A stretch of DNA of 33,651 bases, from assembly GCA_021827405.1 (NCBI GenBank), contig JAKAVY010000021.1:1-33651 (forward strand), written 5' to 3'. The position numbers and the translations under genes are program-made. The notes under the pieces were generated by a model, which was not told the DNA's origin, did not search any database, and was given only the letters and a program-made list of their open reading frames with translations. Below are positions 7,255 through 15,504 of this stretch, in pieces (within the stretch, counting starts at the first letter, position 1; every line of letters starts with the position of its first letter). Source of the DNA: Thermoplasmata archaeon. GTDB lineage: Archaea > Thermoplasmatota > Thermoplasmata > Lutacidiplasmatales > UBA184.

Positions 7255-7449
7255 ATGCGCGAACGCGACCCGGACCCCCGACCCCAGGTCGACGGCCCGT
7301 GGACCCTGCGTGTTCCCCTTTCCCTGGACGTGGGCGTTGTCTCCACCCGTCCGGGGGGCGCTCTCCTCCTGTCCCGAGATGGGGTGGGCCCCGCGCCGCG
7401 TTCCCCCTCTTTCCGTCCTCCGCAACCCAGGGCCCACCGGTTCGGGTGA
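7255..7449 (+). CDS. Possible small protein (64 aa)
   Basis: ATG 7255 opens a 64-codon frame with a plausible beta-rich stretch (WTLRVPLSLDVGVVS, then GGALLLSRDG) followed by a Pro/Arg-rich tail. No Shine-Dalgarno or TATA element is obvious, and in DNA this rich in GC chance frames of this size are common. It is listed because it fills an otherwise empty 357-base gap. Confidence 0.25.
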   Translation: MRERDPDPRPQVDGPWTLRVPLSLDVGVVSTRPGGALLLSRDGVGPAPRSPSFRPPQPRAHRFG

Positions 7450-7495
7450 GCTCACGCGTCTAAGCACCGTAGGGTACCCTGGGTCCCCTTCCAAA

Positions 7496-7504
7496 CATAG
7501 ATAA
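7496..7504 (+). promoter_or_regulatory. TATA-like element of the PKD surface-protein gene
   Basis: CATAGATAA is centred about 39 bases before ATG 7539, predicting a leader of about 12 bases. It is the only AT-rich site in this GC-rich gap. Confidence 0.45.
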
Positions 7505-7514
7505 CCCACGGCCA

Positions 7515-7540
7515 ATCCCACGGTTGGGCTCACGTGGGAT
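7515..7540 (+). repeat. Inverted repeat enclosing the start of the surface-protein gene
   Basis: ATCCCACG at 7515-7522 is the exact complement of CGTGGGAT at 7533-7540, around a 10-base loop. The right arm includes the first two bases of ATG 7539, so the structure, if transcribed in full, could hide the start codon. A transcript starting at about 7527 would lack the left arm, so it may instead be a DNA operator. Confidence 0.5.
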
Positions 7541-10500
7541 GGTGGAAGCGGACCCCAGCCCCCTTGCCAGGGGCGCGACCCTCTGTTGGTTCCTCCTGGG
7601 GATCCTCCTGCTGAGCGCGTTCTGGGTGGGGGCCACCGGGGCCTCCCGTCCGTCGGACCCGGCGCCGGGCGCGGCGGCTCCCCCCGGTCCTTCGCTCCCG
7701 GTCCATCCCCTTTCCTCGGGGCCCTGCTCCGGGAGCCTGGCCGCCGGGACCCGCAGCGGGGTAGTGGACGTGCTGGGGGGACCGGACCCTCCGGATCCCT
7801 CGGGCAGTTACGTCACCTACTCCGGGTGGCTCGAAGAAGCGGTCACCGAGGGTCAGCAAACGACCTACAGTTGCACGTACGAACAAGCGGGGAACGTGAC
7901 CACGGTGGCGGTGAACTCCACCGCTGCCTCGTACACGGTGAGCTTCAGCCTGCCCACCGGCGGATGCCACGATGGGGTCTGCACGACGTTCAGCGGGCCG
8001 TACACCCCGGCCCCGCTGGGGTTCGAGGCCCCCCCGGCGGGGTACCAGTTGGTCGTCGAGGGGGAGAACGCCTCCTGGGTCTGGGGCCTGGCGAGCGTGG
8101 CGGAGACGCCGGATCCGGCCTTCGCCTCGCTGAACGGTTCCGTCCTCTTGACGGCTGAGGCCCGGAACGCCGAAGGCGGTCCCTCCCCCGCGCAGCAGGT
8201 GGTCTTCACCTGGTGGATCGACGGGGCGTCGGACGGTTGGACGATGGAAGGCGGGGTCCGGACGTGGGAAGGGGGGAACGTGACCCTGGCGGCGGGCGCC
8301 CAGGCCACCACGGTCACCCTCGAGGTGAACGCCACGGGCATCTACGGGGGCCTGCTCGTCCATACCCCGGACCTGAGCTTCCCGGTGACGGCGTACGGCA
8401 CGGTGGGCGGAGGGCTCTCGGCCGACCCGCTCGCGGTGGACACGGCGCAGGAGGTGAACTTCACCACCTCCGGGACCTACGGTGCCGCCGGCTACCCGTA
8501 TCGGGTGACGGTGAACACCACGGGGAGCCACGGTGTGGCGGTGAACGGGACCTGCGCCACCGTGTCGGCGGGTCCTGCGACGGTGTCGGTCAGCTGCGGG
8601 GCGAGCACGACCTACTGGGACAACGGCTCGTCCCCGGTGGAGGAGTACCCCCACGCGGTGGTGACCAACGGGGACTCGTCCACCCCGGAGATGTACCTGC
8701 CCGAGGCGGTGACGGTGAACCCGGCCCCGGTGCTGACGGTGACCGCCAGCACGCACGACCTGGTGACGAACCAGAGTTCGGAGGTCACCGCCTCAGTGAC
8801 AGGGGGTACGCCGGGGTACCGTACCTGTTGGCAGGCGGAGCCGGCGGGTCCCTGGGCGTGCGATCCCGGGGGGTTCGAGACGTCGGGGCGCTACACGTTT
8901 GCGCTCTCCTTCGCGGAGGCGGGGACCTACGTGGTGCCGGTGAGCGTGCTGGACTCCGCCGGGGTGAACCGGAGCCGCTCGGTGAGCTTCCAGGTGGTCT
9001 ATCCCCTCACCCTTGGCGCGGTGACGAGCGACCCGGGGACCGCGGACGCCGGGGAGCCGGAGACGGTGAACGTGACGGTGGTGCACGGGGCGGGCCCGGT
9101 GACCCTCTTCGTCAACGACAGTGCCGGGCAGGCGCTCTGTTCGCCGTTCCAGGTGGAGCCGGGGGAGACGGGGAGCTGCACGTTCGTTCCCCCCGGCTGG
9201 GTGGGCACCGAGGCGGTGGGGGTGACGGCCCGGGACGCCTTCGGGGAGACTGCCGCAGGCTCGGTCCCGGTGACGGTGGTCCCGGCGCCGGGGGACGCGA
9301 CGATCCAGGCGCGGTCCGGCAACAACAATGCCTCCACCGGGCAGACGCTGGAGGCGGAGGCCGGGGTCCCGGTGACCTTCAACGGTTCGTTCACGGGCGG
9401 GATGGCCCCCTACACCTATCAGTGGACGTACAACCAGACGCTCATGGTCTCGGGGGAGGGAAGGGCGAACACCTTCAACACCACCTTCACTTGGACAGCG
9501 CCAGGAGACCACGGCACGTCATCCTTCATTGTCAATTTCACTGCGACTGATTCGAACGGCCTTTCCGTGTCGGCATCTATTCGTGTAGACGTCAACCCCG
9601 CAATCTCCGTACCGGTTTTCGGAATTGAGTTTGCTGAGGTCGACCCCGGCATAAGCGACAATCTCACCGCCGTCGTCTCCGGAGGCGCGGCTCCCTTCTC
9701 CTTCTCCTGGACCCTCGGCAACGGCGTGGACAAGACCACCGGGAACCCCTGGCTGAACTACGCCTGGACCGCCCCCGGGACCTTCACCGTCCACGTCACC
9801 GTCGTCGACGGCGTCGGCCAAGAGGCCTCCGCTCAACTCGGCGTCACCGTGAACCCCCCGCTCCAGGCCCCCTGCCAGCCCCTCCCCGACCCCGCCCCCA
9901 CCGAGGCCGGCGTCCCCACCACCCTCTCCCTCTCCTGCGCCCAGGGAGGCACCCCCACCTACCAGTACACCTGGGACTTCGGCGACGGAACCTCCCTCAC
10001 TACCGCCACCAACCAGACCGTCCACACCTACACCTCCTCCGGCGACCTCACCACCACCGTCACCGTCACGGATGCCGTGGGCGGCACCGCCGTCTCCTTC
10101 CCCACCTCCCTTTCCGTCCACCCCCGCCTCGCCCTCACCATCCCGGACCCCGGATCCTCCTCCTGCCCCAACTCCACCAACGTCGACCCGGTCGACCCCG
10201 ATGTCCCCGTCACCTTCTGCGCCGCGGTCCTCGGGGGCGTCGGCGCCGTTACCCTCTCCTGGCAGGTGGACCAGTCCCTCCTCACCGGGGACCAATACTC
10301 CTTCCCGGGCCCCGGGCACTACACCGTCAACGCCTCCGCCACCGACGCCCTGGGCATCTCCGCCACCACCTCCCGCGTCTTCACCGTCCTTCCCCTCCCC
10401 ACCTTGACCGTCTCCGCCTCCCTCCCCGTCATCGACCTGGGCCAGAACATCACCTTCCGTGCCGTGGGCGCCCACGGGGACGGCTCCCCCCTGGGCTGGG

Positions 10501-12683
10501 CCTACCAATGGTCCGCCGGCGGCAACCTCCTGGGGAACGGCTCCCTCCTCAACTACTCCTTCCGGGCCCGTGACTTCGCCCCCACCCCCACGCTCACCGT
10601 CACGGGAGAGGCCACGGACCTCGACGGACAGACGGCCTTCGCCTCCGTGAACGTCACCCTCCTCCCCGATCCCTCCGGCTCCCTCACCTTGCTACGCCTC
10701 AGCGTCGACGAGGGCCTCGGGGACACCCTGTCCGCCCAGGCGGAGGGAGGGGCGGCCCCGTACCAGTTCAGCGGCTACGTGGAAGGCCCTGGGGGGCTCG
10801 AGACCATTGACTTCTCCGGGGGCTCTGCCTCCCTCCCGACCTCGCTCCCCGGCACCTACAGCGTCTACGCGGAGGTCACCGATGCGTTCGGCGTCTCCGC
10901 GGACCTCCCGGTCCCGCATTACCTCGTCCTCCCTCCCCTGGACCTCACCGCCTCCCTGCTCGGTCCCATCCAGGATGGCTCCGTCCTCGCCGACCAGCCG
11001 GTGACCCTCTCCGCCTGCCTGCTCTCCGGTGGCCTTGCCCCGTTCGACTTCGGCAGCGACTTCAACGGTACCGACGCGCTCACCTGGTCCTCCTTCCCCG
11101 CTTCCGGTTGCACCAATGTCACCCACGTGTACCCTACCCCGGGGACCTACTGGGTCGCCGCTCAGGCCCGGGACGTCCAGGGAAAGCTCTCCGCGGAGAG
11201 CCTCTTCGAGCTCCAGGTGCTCGCCCCGGCCAACGCCCCCCGCGTCGTCCCAGACCCCATCGTGGTGGGCGTGGAGACCAGCCGCTCCCTCTCTGTCGTC
11301 AACGAGCCCTCCGACGTGGAGATCTCCTGGACGGTCCCTCCGGGAGCCAATCTCTCCGCGGTCACCACCTCCAACGGCAGCCTCGAGATCACCCCGGCCC
11401 AGGTGGGCTCGTTCCCCGTGGAGGCCACCGCCCAGGTCTCCTTCAACGGCAGCACCTTCGGTCCGGCGCTTTCCATCAATCTCACGGTCCAGGTGGTTCC
11501 CGGCCCCGCCGCCCAAGTCGCTGCCTCCGTCTCCGCCCAGGACCTCACCCTCCCCGTGGGAAGCCCCCTCACCCTCGTCTGGCACGCGGACGACGCCTGG
11601 GGGAACGTCGCCCCGGATTTCTCCGAGACCGTGCTCGTCCAGGTGGATGGGGGGACCCCCAACGCCCTCCGCCTCACCCTCAACGCCTCGGGGACTCCCG
11701 TCCCCGTCGACGCGAACGGCACCGGCTTCGCCGTCCCCTCCACCGACTGGTCCGAGGGCACCCTGAACCTCACCTTCCGGGAGACCCGGGCCGCCAACGT
11801 CTCCTACGTCTTCCAGGGCTCCCTCGTCCCTACCCACTGGCCCGGCGGGCTCCTGGGACGCGCCCTCCCCTTCGACTGGACACCCAACCTGCTCCACCTG
11901 GCGCTCTTCGACCCCAGCGTGGCCTGGGCCAACGCCACCACGAACGACACGCGCTGGCAGATCGCCGACGAGTTCGGGAACCCCCTGTCCGGCGGGTTCG
12001 TCGACGTGCTCGGCACCTGGGGGGCCTACACCTCGGACACCCGGTCCCCCATCCGCTTCACCGGTAGCGAGAGCTACGTCTGGGTGAACTTCACCGCCTA
12101 CGGGACCGAGGGGGGCACCGTGAAGGTCGTCAGCGAGTTCGGCCAGACCCTCCTCTCCCCCCTGGGCATCCCTCCCCCGGGTGGACCTCCCGCTGCGCCC
12201 CGGGGCCCCCTGGGACTCCCTCCCTGGGGCTGGGCCCTCGTCCTGGGCGTGACCCTGGCGAGCGCCGGCCTCCTCCTGTGGATGCGACGCCGGCAGCAGG
12301 CCGCTTCCCGGGAAGAGGCCAGCGAGGAGGAGCTGGCCCGGGACGCCGAGGTCCAGGAGGCGCTCCTGCAGGCCGTGGAAGAGGAGGAGCCGGCCCGGCT
12401 CGAACGGCTCCAGGCCTCCGGGAAGGAGCTGGGCCTGCTGCCGGAAGAGGTGAACGCGTACCTGTTGCGCCTGCGGGCGGACGGACGCCTGTCCATGGAA
12501 CCGGACCGGGACCGCCGGAACGCCCCGACCTTCCGGCTGGGACCCGGGGAGAAGGAACGGCGGCGGCGGCTTCGGGCGGAGAGCACCCCGCCCCCCCGGA
12601 TCGTCATCGACCCGGCCGCCCTGCTGCGTCCCCCCCTCGACTACGAGGAGGAGACCCTTCCTCCACAGGAGGAGGAGCGCTGA
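7539..12683 (+). CDS. Giant PKD-repeat surface protein with C-terminal membrane anchor
   Basis: This 1714-residue exported protein has a signal peptide at 1-35 (hydrophobic CWFLLGILLLSAFWVGA). It then carries a long series of PKD/Ig-like beta-sandwich repeats of roughly 85-100 residues. The classic PKD pattern is clearest in the middle, with YTWDFGDGTS, VHTYTSSGDLTTTVTVTDAVG and repeated TVTVNP-type ends. Asn-X-Ser/Thr sequons are frequent, suggesting heavy N-glycosylation. One transmembrane helix lies at about 1563-1583 (WALVLGVTLASAGLLLW), followed by RRR and a cytoplasmic tail of about 130 residues. The tail is Glu-rich and then basic, and its ELGLLPEEVNAYLLRLRADGRLS could be a small winged helix. 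The likely role is a surface adhesin or cell-envelope component. Codon usage switches within the gene (see findings). ATG 7539 is preferred to TTG 7524. Confidence 0.88.
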   Translation: MVEADPSPLARGATLCWFLLGILLLSAFWVGATGASRPSDPAPGAAAPPGPSLPVHPLSSGPCSGSLAAGTRSGVVDVLGGPDPPDPSGSYVTYSGWLEEAVTEGQQTTYSCTYEQAGNVTTVAVNSTAASYTVSFSLPTGGCHDGVCTTFSGPYTPAPLGFEAPPAGYQLVVEGENASWVWGLASVAETPDPAFASLNGSVLLTAEARNAEGGPSPAQQVVFTWWIDGASDGWTMEGGVRTWEGGNVTLAAGAQATTVTLEVNATGIYGGLLVHTPDLSFPVTAYGTVGGGLSADPLAVDTAQEVNFTTSGTYGAAGYPYRVTVNTTGSHGVAVNGTCATVSAGPATVSVSCGASTTYWDNGSSPVEEYPHAVVTNGDSSTPEMYLPEAVTVNPAPVLTVTASTHDLVTNQSSEVTASVTGGTPGYRTCWQAEPAGPWACDPGGFETSGRYTFALSFAEAGTYVVPVSVLDSAGVNRSRSVSFQVVYPLTLGAVTSDPGTADAGEPETVNVTVVHGAGPVTLFVNDSAGQALCSPFQVEPGETGSCTFVPPGWVGTEAVGVTARDAFGETAAGSVPVTVVPAPGDATIQARSGNNNASTGQTLEAEAGVPVTFNGSFTGGMAPYTYQWTYNQTLMVSGEGRANTFNTTFTWTAPGDHGTSSFIVNFTATDSNGLSVSASIRVDVNPAISVPVFGIEFAEVDPGISDNLTAVVSGGAAPFSFSWTLGNGVDKTTGNPWLNYAWTAPGTFTVHVTVVDGVGQEASAQLGVTVNPPLQAPCQPLPDPAPTEAGVPTTLSLSCAQGGTPTYQYTWDFGDGTSLTTATNQTVHTYTSSGDLTTTVTVTDAVGGTAVSFPTSLSVHPRLALTIPDPGSSSCPNSTNVDPVDPDVPVTFCAAVLGGVGAVTLSWQVDQSLLTGDQYSFPGPGHYTVNASATDALGISATTSRVFTVLPLPTLTVSASLPVIDLGQNITFRAVGAHGDGSPLGWAYQWSAGGNLLGNGSLLNYSFRARDFAPTPTLTVTGEATDLDGQTAFASVNVTLLPDPSGSLTLLRLSVDEGLGDTLSAQAEGGAAPYQFSGYVEGPGGLETIDFSGGSASLPTSLPGTYSVYAEVTDAFGVSADLPVPHYLVLPPLDLTASLLGPIQDGSVLADQPVTLSACLLSGGLAPFDFGSDFNGTDALTWSSFPASGCTNVTHVYPTPGTYWVAAQARDVQGKLSAESLFELQVLAPANAPRVVPDPIVVGVETSRSLSVVNEPSDVEISWTVPPGANLSAVTTSNGSLEITPAQVGSFPVEATAQVSFNGSTFGPALSINLTVQVVPGPAAQVAASVSAQDLTLPVGSPLTLVWHADDAWGNVAPDFSETVLVQVDGGTPNALRLTLNASGTPVPVDANGTGFAVPSTDWSEGTLNLTFRETRAANVSYVFQGSLVPTHWPGGLLGRALPFDWTPNLLHLALFDPSVAWANATTNDTRWQIADEFGNPLSGGFVDVLGTWGAYTSDTRSPIRFTGSESYVWVNFTAYGTEGGTVKVVSEFGQTLLSPLGIPPPGGPPAAPRGPLGLPPWGWALVLGVTLASAGLLLWMRRRQQAASREEASEEELARDAEVQEALLQAVEEEEPARLERLQASGKELGLLPEEVNAYLLRLRADGRLSMEPDRDRRNAPTFRLGPGEKERRRRLRAESTPPPRIVIDPAALLRPPLDYEEETLPPQEEER

Positions 12684-13291
12684 GGCGTTCCCCGGTTACC
12701 CTCCGGGGGTCTCGTATCCGCCTGAGACCGCTCTCGACCCGGGACGCCGACCCCCTTGAGGTCATCCTCCGCGACCCGCGGGCGACCCGCTTCCTCCCTC
12801 CCCAAGTCCGGCGGGAGACGGGCCGGGCCTTCGTCACCCGGGTCCTCCGTCAGGTCGCCCGCGGGGATGGGGACGCCTTCGCTATCCTGAAGGACCCGGG
12901 GGAGGAGGTCGTCGGACAGATCCGCTTCTTCCACACCCTGCCCGAGGAGCGACGGGCGGAGGTGGGGTACTGGCTGGACCGCCGTCACTGGGGGCAGGGC
13001 CTCGCCACGGACGCGCTCCAGACGCTGGTCCGCTGGGGGTTCGAGGTCCGGGGTCTCCACCGGGTCGAGGCCACCGTGATGGCCGGGAACCTGGCCTCCC
13101 GCCGGGTCCTGGAGAAGGCCGGCTTCCAGTGGGAGGGGCGACGCCGGAGCGCCGCCCTCTCCTCCGGTCGCTGGCGGGACGAATGGCTCTTCGGCCGGCT
13201 GTCGGACGACCGGCCCCGGGCCCGTCGGGCCCGGGGGCCCACCGGAAAAGGGGCCCACCGGAGGGGACGGTCCCCCCGGCAGGCCCGGTAG
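12680..13291 (+). CDS. GNAT N-acetyltransferase, RimJ/RimL type, apparent CTG start
   Basis: The 203-residue product has the whole RimJ/RimL-type GNAT fold: VTLRGSRIRLRPLSTRDAD at the N-terminus, VGQIRFFHT, then VGYWLDRRHWGQGLATDAL (about 95-113) with the acetyl-CoA loop R-x-x-G-Q-G-x-A, and N137-LASRRVLEKAGF. It should move acetyl from acetyl-CoA to a protein N-terminus or small amine. A basic tail (PRARRARGPTGKGAHRRGR) follows. No ATG, GTG or TTG exists at the correct place. The frame begins best at CTG 12680, which overlaps the TGA of the surface-protein gene as CTGA and is preceded by GGAGGAGG. Translational coupling to the upstream gene is likely. The fold is certain; the substrate is unknown. 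Confidence 0.82.
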   Translation: MRRSPVTLRGSRIRLRPLSTRDADPLEVILRDPRATRFLPPQVRRETGRAFVTRVLRQVARGDGDAFAILKDPGEEVVGQIRFFHTLPEERRAEVGYWLDRRHWGQGLATDALQTLVRWGFEVRGLHRVEATVMAGNLASRRVLEKAGFQWEGRRRSAALSSGRWRDEWLFGRLSDDRPRARRARGPTGKGAHRRGRSPRQAR

Positions 13292-13306
13292 GTCCGGCCG
13301 GGCGCC

Positions 13307-13738
13307 CTAGGGGGGGAGCAGGACCTGGTCGATGACGGGGATGGCCCCGTTGCTCGCTTCCACGTCCGGCGTCACCACCGTGGCGTCGTTCACCCGGACC
13401 TTCTTTCGGAGCATCCCCTCCGGGCGGACCCGGATCGGGGACCCCTGCACCGTCTTCACCGGGACCTCCTTCCCCCCCGCGGTCATGGAGAGGGCGTCGG
13501 CCGCGAGGACCTTCCCCGGGACCACGTGGTAGGTCAGCACGGCCCGAAGCTTGGGCAGGTCCTTCCAGAGCCCGTCCACGGTCCCCGCCGGCAGGCGGGA
13601 GAAGGCCTCGTCGCTGGGGGCGAAGACGGGGAAGGGGCCCGGCCCCTTCAGCGTCTCGGCCAGCCCTGCGGCCTTCACAGCGGTCACCAAGGTCCGGAAG
13701 CTCCCGGCGCTCACGGCCACGTCCACGATGTCGCTCAT
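13307..13738 (-). CDS. Fasciclin (FAS1) domain protein
   Basis: The 143-residue product is a single FAS1 domain. The H1 box, [15 protein letters not shown], is at about 37-51, the YH motif, [10 protein letters not shown], at about 68-77, and the H2 region [29 protein letters not shown] ends the protein. FAS1 domains mediate adhesion in secreted or anchored proteins, but here no signal peptide is visible, so it may be cytoplasmic or exported in another way. ATG 13738 sits about 26 bases from the TATA-like GAAATACC and has no Shine-Dalgarno, so it is probably leaderless. It is convergent with the GNAT gene, 15 bases apart. Confidence 0.9.
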   Translation of the reverse strand: MSDIVDVAVSAGSFRTLVTAVKAAGLAETLKGPGPFPVFAPSDEAFSRLPAGTVDGLWKDLPKLRAVLTYHVVPGKVLAADALSMTAGGKEVPVKTVQGSPIRVRPEGMLRKKVRVNDATVVTPDVEASNGAIPVIDQVLLPP

Positions 13739-13759
13739 GGACCAGCGACCCCCAAGGAG

Positions 13760-13767
13760 GGTATTTC
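13760..13767 (-). promoter_or_regulatory. TATA-like GAAATACC before the FAS1 gene
   Basis: On the minus strand GAAATACC is centred about 26 bases before ATG 13738, the spacing expected for a leaderless transcript. A similar GAAATACCCC occurs at about 4255, without a start codon at that distance. Confidence 0.4.
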
Positions 13768-13863
13768 CCCGTTGTAATCTCGCCAGGCAACAAGCCTCGC
13801 GTCTCTCGGGCGTGCGCCAGCGCCTTATCCCCCGGGGACGCTCGCCCCCCGCCGGAGCGGACC

Positions 13864-14022
13864 ATGCCCCCTACCCCGAAGAAGTTCCAGTGCGAGTGCG
13901 GCTTTCAGGTGGTGGCCCACAAGGAGGAGGAACTGGTGGAGATCGCCCAGTTCCACATGGGGGGCTCCCACAGCCGGACGATCAGCGCCGAGGCGATCCT
14001 CGCCGCACAGGGCCCCCCCTGA
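13864..14022 (+). CDS. DUF1059-like small protein (52 aa)
   Basis: This 52-residue protein begins [14 protein letters not shown] and contains [22 protein letters not shown], matching the small DUF1059 family: a Cys-containing N-terminus, then a deeEl helix and a His-containing segment. Cys10 and Cys12 with His31 and His36 could bind a metal, although the family's function is not established. ATG 13864 is supported by GGAG about 7 bases upstream and a TATA-like CTTATC at 13825-13830. Its end overlaps the convergent TrmB-like coding region by 41 bases. Confidence 0.7.
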   Translation: MPPTPKKFQCECGFQVVAHKEEELVEIAQFHMGGSHSRTISAEAILAAQGPP

Positions 14023-14638
14023 ACGGACCGGACCCCGACGGGCCCTCCCGCTCCTCCTCCCCGCAGGCCGGGCAGGTCCAGGAGAACGTCCCCGCCCCGG
14101 GGTCCCGGCCGCGGGAGCGGCGGCGGGCCCGGAGCAGCGCCGAGGCCGGGAGCGCCCGACGCCACAAAAGCTCGAACTCCCGACGGCGCTCCTCCGACCC
14201 CGGCACCCCCCGGGTCCTCACCAGGACCATCTGTCCGCCCTCCCGGGACCGGCCGCTGATGATCTCGTAGAGCATGTCCCCCTGGTCGTTCAGCCCGAAC
14301 TGCGGGGGAGAGGTCATCAAGAACCGCACCCGGTCCGCGGCGACCCCGCCACACTTGGTCAGCAGGGCCCGGTAGCGCCCCTGCTGATGCGGGTCGTACT
14401 CCAGCAGCAGTCGGAACTCCCCACCCTCGCGATGCCGGGAGGCGAGCTCGTCAAAGCCCCCCAGGCGGTCCAGGGGCAGGAAGAGCGAACGGCCGATGGC
14501 CAGCTCCAGCCGGTGACCCCGGGCCATGAGGTCCACCATGGCCGAGGCCCCGACCGGGGTCCCCTGCAGGACCTCCCAGGTCGGGGACGGCGCGGGCCGG
14601 CCGGATCGGGGGGCGTCCCCGGGGGGAGCGGCGGACAT
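13982..14638 (-). CDS. C-terminal part of frameshifted TrmB-like regulator (second sensor-like domain)
   Basis: This frame has normal protein character: WEVLQGTPVG, then MVDLMARGHRLELAIG, FRLLLEYDPHQQGRYRALLTKCGG, a strand DMLYEIISG and a closing FELLWRRALPA. It resembles the PLD-like ligand domain of TrmB proteins, where an alpha/beta repeat ends in a Trp-containing helix. A CPACG near the end could be half of a zinc site. It has no DNA-binding domain of its own. The upstream TrmB frame overlaps it for almost 190 bases with sequence that looks non-coding, so I think both are one gene. A start at ATG 14638 is possible if it is a separate gene. Confidence 0.55.
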   Translation of the reverse strand: MSAAPPGDAPRSGRPAPSPTWEVLQGTPVGASAMVDLMARGHRLELAIGRSLFLPLDRLGGFDELASRHREGGEFRLLLEYDPHQQGRYRALLTKCGGVAADRVRFLMTSPPQFGLNDQGDMLYEIISGRSREGGQMVLVRTRGVPGSEERRREFELLWRRALPASALLRARRRSRGRDPGAGTFSWTCPACGEEEREGPSGSGPFRGGPVRRGSPRR

Positions 14639-15485
14639 CCGGAGGTTCAGCCCCTGGAGGACGTAAGGATGCCCGTTTTGGCGGCCCCCGGGGCGAGGGG
14701 AACGCCCCGGCGGCCTCCCAGGCGGAACGGAAGAGCACCCCGTGGGCATCCACGAAGCCGGGGTCGTTGCTCCAGGCCGCCACCACCCCCCGCGCGACCC
14801 CCTCCCCCGAGGAGAGGAAGACCAACGCCTCCCGGTGGTCCACCACCACGACCCGGGAACCCTGGTGGGGAAGCTCCCTTAGCTCGAGCCCGGGAGGCCG
14901 GCGACCTCCCAGGGAGGCCCACATCTCCCGGCGGAGCCCGGCGTCCGTCCCCACCAGCACCCGGACCGAGCGCCCCCGCCGGGCTGCGTTCAAGGCCGCC
15001 TCCCAGACCCCCGCGCCCTGGAGCGCCCGCCAGTCGGACGCCGGCCAGAGCACCCGCGCGTCACGGAGGCACCGGCCCAGGAGGAGGGCGGCCCGGGACC
15101 GGGCCGGCGCGGCCCGCCGGAAGATCTGGAAGCGCACCGACCGGTCCGGCGGCGCCGGGCCCCGGTCCGTCCCCAAGAGCCGCAGGAGCGCCCGGTCCGT
15201 CTCCAGGCGGAGCTCCCGCTCCTTCAGGCTCCGTTCCGCGAAGCTCTCCAGGGGCGTGGCCACGTAGCGCCGGGGGCGCTCGGCCCGCACCTCCACCAGG
15301 CCATGGGACTGCATCTCCTCGAGGACCCGGTACGCCCAGACCCGGTGCACGGAGACCGCCCGGGCCAGCTCCGAGGCCCGGGCGGGACCCTGCTGGAGGA
15401 GGCGCAGGTAGAGCCGGGCCTCCACCGGGGTGAGGCCCATGCGGACGAGGACCGCCACGCTGTCCTCGTAGGGGAGTTCCACCAC
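14451..15485 (-). CDS. TrmB-family transcriptional regulator, N-terminal part; frame breaks near 14690
   Basis: Residues 1-75 form a TrmB-type winged helix (VLVRMGLTPVEARLYLRLL, ASELARAVSVHRVWAYRVLEEM, then LVEVRAERPRRYVATP). A helical linker follows, then a PLD-like sensor domain with strands VRVLVGTD, SRVVVVDHREALVFLSSG and GVVAAWSNDPGFVDAHGVLFRSAWEAAG (to about residue 265). TrmB proteins usually sense sugars or other metabolites and control nearby operons. After AFPSPRG the translation turns into Pro/Arg/Gly-rich nonsense, while the next frame resumes sensible protein. Dropping one G from the C5G4 run at 14685-14693 joins them into a protein of about 500 residues. GTG 15485 is the start, 19 bases after the zinc-ribbon gene, in the same operon. 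Confidence 0.75.
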   Translation of the reverse strand: MVELPYEDSVAVLVRMGLTPVEARLYLRLLQQGPARASELARAVSVHRVWAYRVLEEMQSHGLVEVRAERPRRYVATPLESFAERSLKERELRLETDRALLRLLGTDRGPAPPDRSVRFQIFRRAAPARSRAALLLGRCLRDARVLWPASDWRALQGAGVWEAALNAARRGRSVRVLVGTDAGLRREMWASLGGRRPPGLELRELPHQGSRVVVVDHREALVFLSSGEGVARGVVAAWSNDPGFVDAHGVLFRSAWEAAGAFPSPRGPPKRASLRPPGAEPPDVRRSPRGRPPIRPARAVPDLGGPAGDPGRGLGHGGPHGPGSPAGAGHRPFALPAPGPPGGL

Positions 15486-15504
15486 GCCCCGGGGAGCCCC
15501 CGCC

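Larger units (their letters stand above)
7182..7538. other. Intergenic region upstream of the PKD surface-protein gene
   Basis: Apart from the weak small-ORF candidate at 7255-7449, it holds the apparent promoter of the surface protein (TATA-like CATAGATAA at 7496-7504) and an inverted repeat that reaches into the start codon. No RNA gene was recognised. Confidence 0.5.

Noticed and set aside
7182-7538. A tRNA or other structured RNA in the gap before the surface-protein gene
   Set aside because: No T-loop GTTCRANNC with matching acceptor stem, and no recognised RNA motif was found on either strand.
9519-10508. Gly/Val/Asp-rich minus-strand frame of 329 codons in the surface-protein gene
   Set aside because: Its repeats are the reverse reading of the PKD repeats, and it has no start signals. 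The plus strand has the signal peptide, PKD motifs and membrane anchor.
13982-14022. DUF1059 frame as a chance ORF
   Set aside because: The idea that it is spurious was dropped: the Cys/His pattern, a ribosome site and a TATA-like element agree with a real small gene.
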